Assembly: GCA_003161535.1 (NCBI GenBank)
Contig: PMOM01000095.1
Span: 1 to 5,291, forward strand
Direction of reading: 5' to 3'
Origin: Caulobacteraceae bacterium
Lineage (GTDB): Bacteria; Pseudomonadota; Alphaproteobacteria; Caulobacterales; Caulobacteraceae
DNA: 5,291 nt
Below the pieces are notes generated by a model. It was not told the DNA's origin. It made no database searches and saw only the letters and a list, made by a program, of their open reading frames with translations. Shown here piece by piece: positions 1 through 5,291 of the stretch; positions within the stretch are counted from its first letter, which is position 1; each line of letters starts with the position of its first letter. A program made the position numbers and the translations under genes.

Positions 1-794
1 CCGCCGACCCGGCGGAAGCGCTGTTCCACCAGCACGCGCAGAATGCGGCCCTGCGTTTCGCGCGGCATGTCGGCCACATCGTCGATATAGAGCGTGCCGC
101 CGTGCGCTCGCTCGAAGACGCCGATCCGCGCCGGCCGTCCCTCCGCGCCTTCCTCGCCGAACAGTTCCACGTCCATGCGCTGCGGGGTCATGCCGGCGGC
201 GCTGATGGCCACGAACTCGCCCCGCGCCCTGGGACTGGCGGCGTGGATCAGCCGCGCCGCGGTCTCCTTGCCCGAGCCCGGCGGTCCGGAGATCAACACC
301 CGGCTGTTGGCCGGCGCCACCTTGGCGATCATGGCGCGCAGCTGCTGGGCGGCCGTCGAGGAGCCCACCATGCCGTCCGGCACGATCGCCTGGGTGCGCA
401 GGCGGCGGTTCTCGCGGCGCAGGTTGGCGGCCTCCAGCGCTCTCTCAACAATCAACAGCAAACGATCGGATTTAAATGGTTTCTCTACGAAATCGTACGC
501 CCCACGCTTGATTGAGCTGACCGCCGTCTCGATATTGCCGTGGCCCGAAATCATGATCACCGGCAGGTCGGCGTCCAGGTTCTTGACCAGATCGAGCAGC
601 TCCAGCCCGTCCAGGCCGCCGCCAGTCATCCAGATGTCCAGCACGATCAGGGCCGGCTTGCGAGCGCGGATCGCCGCCAGGGCGGTCTCGGAGTTGCGCG
701 CCGTGCGCACCGCATAGCCATCATCCTGCAGGATGGCGGCCACCAGCTCGCGAATGTCGGCCTCGTCGTCGACCACCAGGATATCACTGATCAT
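1..794 (-). CDS. ntrX: Nitrogen regulation response regulator NtrX, N-terminal 264 residues (3' end outside the window)
   Basis: Response regulator partner of NtrY, acting in the cytoplasm on genes for nitrogen metabolism, respiration or envelope functions, depending on species. Seen: a receiver domain at about residues 3-120 with acidic pocket D9/D10, phosphoacceptor D53, switch S83 and K105 in a KPF motif; a linker; then an AAA+ domain from about 142 with Walker A GPPGSGKE (170-177) and Walker B LYIDD (235-239). The GAFTGA loop is absent: only 11 residues separate LFG (211-213) from GVFE (225-228), against 14 in NtrC. The Walker B glutamate is aspartate (D239). The rest of AAA+ and the C-terminal Fis-type helix-turn-helix, expected in a family of roughly 450-470 residues, lie beyond base 1. 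The ATG at 794-792 is chosen because the receiver begins at once (ISDILVVDDE) and GAGG lies 7 bases upstream. Residues about 99-119 use unusually AT-rich codons. It follows ntrY on the same strand after a 214-base gap. Confidence 0.95.
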   Translation of the reverse strand, partial: MISDILVVDDEADIRELVAAILQDDGYAVRTARNSETALAAIRARKPALIVLDIWMTGGGLDGLELLDLVKNLDADLPVIMISGHGNIETAVSSIKRGAYDFVEKPFKSDRLLLIVERALEAANLRRENRRLRTQAIVPDGMVGSSTAAQQLRAMIAKVAPANSRVLISGPPGSGKETAARLIHAASPRARGEFVAISAAGMTPQRMDVELFGEEGAEGRPARIGVFERAHGGTLYIDDVADMPRETQGRILRVLVEQRFRRVG

Positions 795-801
795 GCTGGC
801 G

Positions 802-805
802 CCTC
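802..805 (-). promoter_or_regulatory. Ribosome binding site of ntrX
   Basis: GAGG on the minus strand, 7 bases before the ATG at 794. It supports that start and lies outside the large palindrome (829-981), so the palindrome does not directly cover it. Confidence 0.55.
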
Positions 806-828
806 GCGGCCCCGCGCGCCCGCCGCCA

Positions 829-981
829 CGCCCCCTCCGTCACGGCGCGAGAGGGCGCCGCGCCACCTCCCCCGCTTCGCAAGGGAGGAATAGAGAAGTG
901 TCGCCTCTCTCAATCCTCCCCTGCGCCTCTTCGCGGGGGAGGTGGCGCGCGGCTCTATCTCGCCGCGTGACGGAGGGGGCG
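829..981. repeat. 153-bp imperfect palindrome between ntrY and ntrX, two inverted copies of a roughly 75-bp unit
   Basis: The outer 15 bases CGCCCCCTCCGTCAC (829-843) recur exactly inverted at 967-981. A second exact 16-base arm, GCGCCACCTCCCCCGC (860-875), recurs inverted at 933-948. The sequence between the arms is also largely complementary, down to GGAGGAATAGAGA (884-896) against the inverted TCTCTCAATCCTCC near 907-920. Each half also holds its own hairpin: CCTCCC/GGGAGG at 866-888 and CCTCCCC/GGGGAGG with an inner GCG/CGC at 915-942. The element can therefore fold as one long stem or as two smaller ones. No T-run follows it on either strand, so it does not look like an intrinsic terminator. 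I regard it as a REP/BIME-like dispersed intergenic element of Caulobacterales type; the family link is from memory. It fills most of the 795-1008 gap, and the flanking bases show nothing else. Confidence 0.85.
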
Positions 982-1008
982 CACGGCCACTGCCTAAAGG
1001 GTGGGTGT

Positions 1009-3285
1009 TCATGCCGAGGCGCTCCATGATTGGCCATCCACGCTACCCGCCGCCTCCGCCTCACGGGGAAACGACAGCACGACCCGCGCGCCCTGACCAC
1101 TGCGCGCATCGCCGAGCGTCAGGCGGCCGCCGTGATCCTCCAGGATTCGCTTGACGATCGCGAGCCCCAGGCCGGTCCCTTTCTCGCGGGTGGTGACGTA
1201 GGGTTCGGTCAGCCGATGGCGATCCAGGGTCGGCAGGCCGACGCCGTTGTCCTCCACCGAGATGTCAAGGCGACCCTCGGCGAGAGTCATGCGAACCTCG
1301 ATGCGGCCGGGTGGCGAAGGCCTCGCGGCCAGCCGCGCTGTGGTCGCCTCGCCTGCGTTCTTGAGCACATTGGCCAGGGCTTGGCCGACGATGCGGCCAT
1401 CGCAGACCAGCATGGTCGCCGGCGCCTCGCCGACAATCTCAATGGCTACGTCGGGATCGGCGACGCGCTGGGCGAAGACGGCTTCGCGCAGCAGTTCGGC
1501 GGCGTCATGGGCGGCGAAGATCGGCGTGGGCATGCGGGCGAAGGCGGAAAACTCGTCCACCATGCGACCGATGTCGCCCACCTGGCGGATGATCGTGTCG
1601 GTGCAGCGATCGAAGGTCTCCACGTCGTCGGAGATCTGTTTGCGGTACTTGCGCTTCAGTCGCTCGGCGGACAGCTGGATCGGCGTCAACGGGTTCTTGA
1701 TTTCATGGGCGATGCGGCGAGCGACGTCTTTCCAGGCGGCGTTGCGCTGAGCGGCCACCAAGCCGGTGATATCGTCGAAGGTCAGCACCACGCCCTCGGG
1801 ACCGTGGCTGGCGCGGGCGCGCAGTCGCCGCGTGTCGCCGCCGCGGGTGACGTCGACATCCTCCTCCGCTTCGCCGCCCACCGCCGAGGCCCGGCTCGCC
1901 ACCGCTTGCAGTTCCGGGGCGATATCGACGAGGCGCCGGCCCTGACTTTCACCCGGCGCCAGACCCAGCAGGCGGCCGGCTTGCCGGTTTTCCGCCGACA
2001 CCCGACCCGCCGGATCGAGACCCAGCACGCCGGCGCTCACTCCCAGAAGGACCGCTTCGGTGAACAGCCGTCGTGATTCGGCGTCCACGTGAGCGGCGCG
2101 CAAGGCTTCCTGCTGCTGCCCAAGATCGAGGGTCATTCGGTTGAAGGCGCGCGACAGCACGGCGATCTCCTCGGGGTCGCGCCGCGTATCGACCCGGGCG
2201 GTCAGGTCGCCCTTGGCCACGCGCCCGGCGGCCTGCACCAGGCGAGCCACCGGCGCGGCGATGCCGGCCGCCGCCGCCATGCCCAGCCACACCGCTCCCA
2301 CCAGGACCAGCAGCACGGTTTCAAGATAACTCAAGGCGAACGCGGCCTGGATGCGAGCGCGGCTCGCCTTGGCCCGTCGATAGGCCGCCAGGGAGGCCTC
2401 GGTCTCGCGCAGATGGCTCAGGATGCCGGGATTCAGAGGCCGCACGACATAGAGATAGGCGTCCTGATAGCCCCTCAGCCGGAACAGCGCCCGAAACAGG
2501 TCCGCCGATTCGAAGCCCTCGACCGAGACATCGCCCTCATCGGCCGTCTTGAAACTCGATGGCGGCGGCAAGAGCAGGCGGGCTCCGCGCGGCGGTTCGG
2601 CCCGGGCCAGCACCCGGCCCTCCCGATCGACCAGATAGGCGGCCGAAAAGCCGTTGTCGGTCGCCACGTCGCCCAGATAGCGCCCGTAGGCCACCGGCGA
2701 ATCGGCCAGCGTCGGCGCCGCAAGATTGAGCGCGTTCGCCATCAGCGCCACATGATCGCTCAGATAGGTCTTCTGCTCTTCGACATAACTTCGGGCGACG
2801 GTGGCGGAGTTTTCCACCACGCTCTGCACCCGGGCGCTGAACCAGTTGTCCACCCCGCGGGTCACCAGCACCCCGAAGAACAGGGCCACGATCACCGCCG
2901 GGGCCACCGCCGCCAAGGCGAACAAAGCCACGAAACGCAGGTGCAGGCGCGCGCCGGCGTCGCTTGATCGGGCGCCGAGCAGCCGCAACAGCCGCCAGCT
3001 CAACACGCCCGCCATGGCCACGATCAAGACGAAGCCCAGGCCCAGCAGGATCAGCACCAACGGGCTGGCCGGCCCCAGCGGACCGATCAGATTGGGCGAT
3101 GAACCCAGGGCGACCGAGGCGGCGGTGAGAGCCGCGGCCAGGGCGTAGCCTCCGCCCATCGTCAGTCGCGAATCGGAGACCGCGCGCAAAGCCTTGGGCG
3201 CCCCATGGAGTTCCTCGGCGCCGCCCTCGCCCGACCCAGCGAGCGCCGACGCATTCACGTCCGGGGATGTCTGCATCACCGCCAT
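1009..3285 (-). CDS. ntrY: Sensor histidine kinase NtrY, complete (758 aa)
   Basis: Inner-membrane histidine kinase that phosphorylates or dephosphorylates NtrX. Seen in order: a polar N-tail (1-42); three hydrophobic segments at about 46-66, 75-97 and 117-141; a periplasmic sensor region of about 170 residues (142-314); a fourth membrane segment (about 318-345); HAMP (about 345-397, ending in the ALSRAFNRMT-like stretch 376-385); a PAS domain (about 405-510); a HisKA domain with H527 in ARRIAHEIKNPLTP; and an ATPase domain with N-box N639/N643, G1 box DNGVGL (679-684) and G2 box GTGLGL (703-708). All catalytic motifs are intact, and the length and order are typical of NtrY. The ATG at 3285 has no clear Shine-Dalgarno. 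A second ATG at 3276 (Met4) is equally possible, and an in-frame stop lies at 3321-3319. The gene lies 152 bases after the DUF885 gene and 214 bases before ntrX. ntrB/ntrC are not seen directly upstream. Confidence 0.97.
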   Translation of the reverse strand: MAVMQTSPDVNASALAGSGEGGAEELHGAPKALRAVSDSRLTMGGGYALAAALTAASVALGSSPNLIGPLGPASPLVLILLGLGFVLIVAMAGVLSWRLLRLLGARSSDAGARLHLRFVALFALAAVAPAVIVALFFGVLVTRGVDNWFSARVQSVVENSATVARSYVEEQKTYLSDHVALMANALNLAAPTLADSPVAYGRYLGDVATDNGFSAAYLVDREGRVLARAEPPRGARLLLPPPSSFKTADEGDVSVEGFESADLFRALFRLRGYQDAYLYVVRPLNPGILSHLRETEASLAAYRRAKASRARIQAAFALSYLETVLLVLVGAVWLGMAAAAGIAAPVARLVQAAGRVAKGDLTARVDTRRDPEEIAVLSRAFNRMTLDLGQQQEALRAAHVDAESRRLFTEAVLLGVSAGVLGLDPAGRVSAENRQAGRLLGLAPGESQGRRLVDIAPELQAVASRASAVGGEAEEDVDVTRGGDTRRLRARASHGPEGVVLTFDDITGLVAAQRNAAWKDVARRIAHEIKNPLTPIQLSAERLKRKYRKQISDDVETFDRCTDTIIRQVGDIGRMVDEFSAFARMPTPIFAAHDAAELLREAVFAQRVADPDVAIEIVGEAPATMLVCDGRIVGQALANVLKNAGEATTARLAARPSPPGRIEVRMTLAEGRLDISVEDNGVGLPTLDRHRLTEPYVTTREKGTGLGLAIVKRILEDHGGRLTLGDARSGQGARVVLSFPREAEAAGSVDGQSWSASA

Positions 3286-3286
3286 A

Positions 3287-3299
3287 CTAGCATGTCTAG
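3287..3299. promoter_or_regulatory. CTAG-flanked 13-mer just upstream of ntrY, possible operator or promoter part
   Basis: CTAGCATGTCTAG begins two bases upstream of the ntrY ATG (3285). Two self-complementary CTAG tetramers flank a CATG core off-centre by one base, giving an imperfect dyad. CTAG is generally rare in high-GC bacterial DNA, so two copies nine bases apart stand out. It could be a protein-binding site, or part of a Caulobacter-type -10 (consensus GCTANAWC; GCTAGTAT on the minus strand is a partial match), although that would lie almost on the start codon and imply leaderless or nearly leaderless mRNA. Low confidence. Confidence 0.2.
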
Positions 3300-3353
3300 G
3301 GCTGCCTGTGCCCCAAACTCAACAGTCTTGTGGCTGGAATGCTGCAAGGACTG

Positions 3354-3383
3354 AAAACCCCGCCGGCGGCCGGCCAATCGGCC
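3354..3383 (-). terminator. Weak candidate intrinsic terminator after the DUF885 gene
   Basis: Read on the minus strand, GC-rich self-complementary sequence (GGCC-GATT-GGCC at 3383-3372, then GCCGG-CCG-CCGGC at 3374-3362) is followed by GGGG and then TTTT (3357-3354). The two hairpins overlap and are alternatives, the stems are short, and the T-run is only four long. The position between the DUF885 stop (3438) and the ntrY start (3285) suits a terminator. If it works, ntrY has its own promoter in 3286-3350. Apart from this site and the CTAG dyad I see nothing convincing in the 152-base gap. Confidence 0.3.
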
Positions 3384-3437
3384 TGTTGGCGCTGCTTGGG
3401 GCGCGGTCTAACCAAACAATGCGGCGATCTTGCGGGC

Positions 3438-5204
3438 TCAGGTGTCCGCCGGATAGGGCGAGGCCCCGCCCTCGGCGATGAAGCGGTCGATGCGCGCCGT
3501 CAGGACGGGAAGCGGGACCGATCCCATCTGCAAGACCGTGTCGTGGAAGGCGCGGATGTCAAACTTGCCCCCCAGCGCCTGCTCGGCTTTGGCGCGGGCG
3601 GCGAGAATGGCCATTTCACCCAAGTAATAGGACAGCGCCTGCCCGGGCCAGGAGATGTAGCGATCGACCTCGGTGCCGATCTCGCGTTCCGACAGGGCGG
3701 TGTTGTCGCGCAGATAGGCCAGCGCCTGTTCGCGGGTCCACCCCATGGCGTGGATGCCGGTGTCGACCACCAGCCTGGCGGCCCGCCACATCTGGTAGCT
3801 CAGCATGCCAAACCGCTCGTAGGGCGTCTCGTACATGCCCATCTCTTCGCCAAGCGTCTCGCAATAGAGCGCCCAGCCCTCGCCATAGGCGGAGATGTAG
3901 CCCTTGCGGCGAAACTCCGGCTGGCCCCGGGTCTCCTCCGACAGCGGTATCTGGAAGGCGTGGCCGGGCGCCGATTCGTGCAAGGTCAGGGCGGTCAGGG
4001 AATAGAGCGGCCGCGATGGAAGATCATAGGTGTTGAGCAGATAGACTCCGGGACCGCCCCGGCCCGCCGTGTAGAAGGCCGCCTGGTCGGCGGGAACGGG
4101 CCGGATGGCGAAACGACCGCGCGGCAGGCGTCCAAACCAGTCCTTGGCCTTGCCGTCGAAGGTCTTGGCGGTCCACGCGGCGCGGTCGAGCAGCGCCTGG
4201 GGCGTGGTCACATAGAACCTGGGATCGGTGCGCAGGAAGTGCAAGAAAGCGGGGAAATCGCCGTCGAACTTGACCTCGCTGATCACCGCCAGCATCCGAG
4301 CATGGATCTTGCCGACCTCGGCGAGTCCCAGGGCATGGATCTCGTCTGGGGTCAGGTCGAGGGTAGTGAATTCCTTGATCTTCGACTGATAGTACCGCCG
4401 TCCGTCGGGAAGGGAGTAGGCGTCCAGGGCGCCGCGGGCGCCGGGGACGTAGGTGTCGCGAAGGAAGCTCAGCAGCGCCCGATGCGCTGGGATGACATCA
4501 TCGGCGATGGCGCTAACGCCTTGCGCGCTCAGATCGGCCCGCAGCTCCGCGCCGAAGTCCGCCGGCATGGTCTCGAAAGGCTTGTAATAGATGGTCGCCC
4601 GCGGCGAGGCGGCTTCGGCGACGGAAGCCACCGAGGAATCGCGCCCGGCGAGGGTGACCTTGGGCGGTGTGAAGCCCCGGGCCAGGCCCCTCTTCATGGC
4701 CTCGATCTGCTCGCCGAAATAGCGCGGCGTCTGGCGCAGCTGGGCGATGTAGTTCTTGTAGTCCGCCTCGGTGCGGAAGGTCCGCCGGGCTATGCCGGTC
4801 ATTCCCCCCCAGAACGAGGAGTCCGAGTTGAACGGCATTTCCCAATCGCGGAAGGCCTGGGAGGAGACCAGGGCGTCGATCTGCCCGCGATAGACCGCCA
4901 GATTGATCCGCCCTTCGGCGTCCAGCTTGGTGGCATCCAGGGTCGCCAGCCTTGATTGCACGTCTCGCCAGTAGGCAAGCCGGCGCGCCTGAGCGGCCGC
5001 GCTGGCGTCGGGAAGGTAGGGCGCGATGGGCCGTTTGGGGTCCTCGTCGTCGGGAAATTCGTTCTGCCGCCAGGCCCATTCCGCCGAATAGATGGCCTCG
5101 AAGCGCGCCGCCTCGGCCGGCTCGGCGCACGCCGGCGTCGCCATCAGCAAGCCGGCGACGGCCGGCAGCGTGGTGGTGAACCCGCGCCTGGTAAGTCTGT
5201 TCAA
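3438..5204 (-). CDS. Tat-exported DUF885 family protein, predicted metallopeptidase-like (588 aa)
   Basis: DUF885 (PF05960) protein, probably an envelope or periplasmic hydrolase; the substrate is unknown. Seen: a twin-arginine signal with TRRGF at residues 5-9, a hydrophobic stretch (about 12-22) and a likely signal peptidase I site after ACA (25-27). The mature protein is rich in helix-forming sequence. The family's conserved C-terminal motifs are present: LHESAPGHAFQ (408-418; H409, E410, H415), YGEGWALYCETLGEEMGMY (440-458; E442, E449) and WPGQALSYYLGE (519-530). The His-Glu plus downstream-Glu arrangement resembles gluzincin peptidases, though the spacing is HE-x4-H and not HExxH, so zinc-ligand assignment is inference. 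Length is normal for the family. The start is TTG (5204-5202), chosen because GGAGGG lies 6 bases upstream and the Tat signal follows directly; the frame stays open to the window edge but has no ATG or GTG there. The protein contains one G7 tract (4804-4810), in frame. Confidence 0.9.
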   Translation of the reverse strand: MNRLTRRGFTTTLPAVAGLLMATPACAEPAEAARFEAIYSAEWAWRQNEFPDDEDPKRPIAPYLPDASAAAQARRLAYWRDVQSRLATLDATKLDAEGRINLAVYRGQIDALVSSQAFRDWEMPFNSDSSFWGGMTGIARRTFRTEADYKNYIAQLRQTPRYFGEQIEAMKRGLARGFTPPKVTLAGRDSSVASVAEAASPRATIYYKPFETMPADFGAELRADLSAQGVSAIADDVIPAHRALLSFLRDTYVPGARGALDAYSLPDGRRYYQSKIKEFTTLDLTPDEIHALGLAEVGKIHARMLAVISEVKFDGDFPAFLHFLRTDPRFYVTTPQALLDRAAWTAKTFDGKAKDWFGRLPRGRFAIRPVPADQAAFYTAGRGGPGVYLLNTYDLPSRPLYSLTALTLHESAPGHAFQIPLSEETRGQPEFRRKGYISAYGEGWALYCETLGEEMGMYETPYERFGMLSYQMWRAARLVVDTGIHAMGWTREQALAYLRDNTALSEREIGTEVDRYISWPGQALSYYLGEMAILAARAKAEQALGGKFDIRAFHDTVLQMGSVPLPVLTARIDRFIAEGGASPYPADT

Positions 5205-5290
5205 CCGCCGCCCTCCGGCACCAATTCTTTGTCTGCCCCCTCTGGGGGAACGCCAACATCGCGCGATGGCTTGCGCGAGACGAAGGGGGC
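5201..5290 (-). CDS. Possible C-terminal end of an upstream gene (29 codons visible)
   Basis: One minus-strand frame is open from the window edge to a TGA at 5203-5201 and would encode a polar tail beginning APFVSRKPSRDVG and ending in LVPEGGG. Its stop overlaps the DUF885 start as TTGA, an arrangement typical of translationally coupled genes, and the DUF885 ribosome binding site would lie inside its last codons. Against it: 90 bases is short, the other two minus frames are also open here, and third-position GC (20 of 29) does not single out this frame. I do not recognise the product; it does not look like the C-terminus of NtrC. If it is not real, this stretch is simply the DUF885 upstream region. 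Confidence 0.3.
   Translation of the reverse strand, partial: APFVSRKPSRDVGVPPEGADKELVPEGGG
5211..5216 (-). promoter_or_regulatory. Ribosome binding site that fixes the TTG start of the DUF885 gene
   Basis: GGAGGG on the minus strand, 6 bases before TTG at 5204. No in-frame ATG or GTG occurs between this site and the window edge, and the Tat signal begins immediately after the TTG. This strong site is the main reason to accept the non-ATG start. Confidence 0.7.
5236..5248. other. Short C5/G5 hairpin upstream of the DUF885 gene
   Basis: CCCCC-TCT-GGGGG forms a perfect 5-bp stem with a 3-base loop, 31 bases upstream of the TTG start. No T-run follows, so it is not a clear terminator. It may shape the mRNA leader, or may simply lie in the tail of the upstream reading frame. 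Confidence 0.35.
5257..5268. other. Perfect 12-bp palindrome CATCGCGCGATG
   Basis: A perfect dyad 52 bases upstream of the DUF885 start. Its size suits a dimeric regulator site, but GC-rich palindromes of this length arise by chance in such DNA and it may lie inside an upstream coding tail. No clear -35/-10 pair could be assigned next to it. Confidence 0.2.
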
Positions 5291-5291
5291 G

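Noticed and set aside
791..1027. 78-codon minus-strand frame bridging ntrY and ntrX, ending in an ATGA overlap with the ntrX start
   Set aside because: The overlap looks like coupling, but the frame runs straight through the palindrome, is Arg/Gly/Pro/Ala-rich, and has no ribosome binding site before its ATG. Openness through a GC-rich repeat is weak evidence.
1030..2967. Plus-strand open frames of 348 and 292 codons (1030-2076 and 2089-2967)
   Set aside because: Both are antisense to ntrY, low in complexity and His/Gln/Gly/Arg-rich, with no domain motifs; the minus frame encodes an intact kinase.
3331..3346. Sigma-54-like element TGGCTGGAATGCTGCA (GG-N10-GC) on the plus strand
   Set aside because: It faces away from ntrY, towards the 3' end of the DUF885 gene in antisense, with no plus-strand gene to serve, and it matches only part of the consensus.
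4804..4810. G7/C7 homopolymer inside the DUF885 gene as a phase-variation switch
   Set aside because: Seven bases is short for slippage-based switching, the frame is intact across it, and it encodes ordinary sequence (FWGGM).
3330..4955. 541-codon open frame on the plus strand
   Set aside because: It lies antisense to the DUF885 gene, whose signal peptide and family motifs are clear. Its translation is Gly/Arg/Gln/Val-rich with no recognisable domain, as expected for a complementary-strand shadow in high-GC DNA.
5117..5135. Lipoprotein signal at C26 of the DUF885 protein
   Set aside because: The residues before the Cys are TPA, without the Leu at -3 typical of a lipobox. ACA followed by EP fits ordinary signal peptidase I cleavage better.
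5279..5291. Second copy of the palindrome's outer arm at the window edge (12 of 13 bases match 969-981)
   Set aside because: Similarity stops after 13 GC-rich bases and the adjoining sequence does not follow the repeat unit. Only sequence beyond 5291 could settle it.

Overview
The window reads as high-GC alphaproteobacterial DNA (roughly two thirds G+C by eye), most likely Caulobacterales (Caulobacter, Phenylobacterium or Brevundimonas-like). This rests on the NtrY/NtrX protein sequences, the strong GC bias at third codon positions, and a CCTCCCCCGC-type intergenic palindrome of a style I associate with that order. The genus is inference. All supported genes lie on the minus strand, so transcription runs from high to low coordinates.

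Layout in transcription order: (1) 5291-5201, possibly the last 29 codons of an upstream gene, whose TGA overlaps the next start as TTGA. (2) 5204-3438, a complete 588-residue Tat-exported DUF885 protein with a peptidase-like His-Glu motif and a TTG start. (3) 3437-3286, a 152-base gap with a weak candidate terminator and a CTAG-flanked 13-mer just upstream of the next gene. (4) 3285-1009, complete ntrY, a 758-residue membrane histidine kinase. (5) 1008-795, a 214-base gap largely filled by a 153-bp imperfect palindrome made of two inverted copies of a roughly 75-bp unit. (6) 794-1, the first 264 codons of ntrX, the cognate response regulator, cut by the window edge.

NtrY and NtrX form a two-component pair: the kinase autophosphorylates on His527 and passes the phosphate to Asp53 of NtrX. 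The NtrX seen here has a normal receiver domain and Walker A. It lacks the GAFTGA sigma-54 contact loop, and its Walker B reads Asp-Asp instead of Asp-Glu. This fits the known alphaproteobacterial NtrX type, which need not work as a classical sigma-54 activator. The DUF885 enzyme is predicted to act in the cell envelope; any functional link to NtrYX is only positional.

The window is mostly ordinary core-genome sequence. The points most worth a second look are the large palindrome between ntrY and ntrX, the NtrX motif changes, a 40% GC tract inside ntrX, and a DUF885 gene where ntrC often precedes ntrY. I see no RNA gene, CRISPR array, insertion sequence or new multi-gene system.
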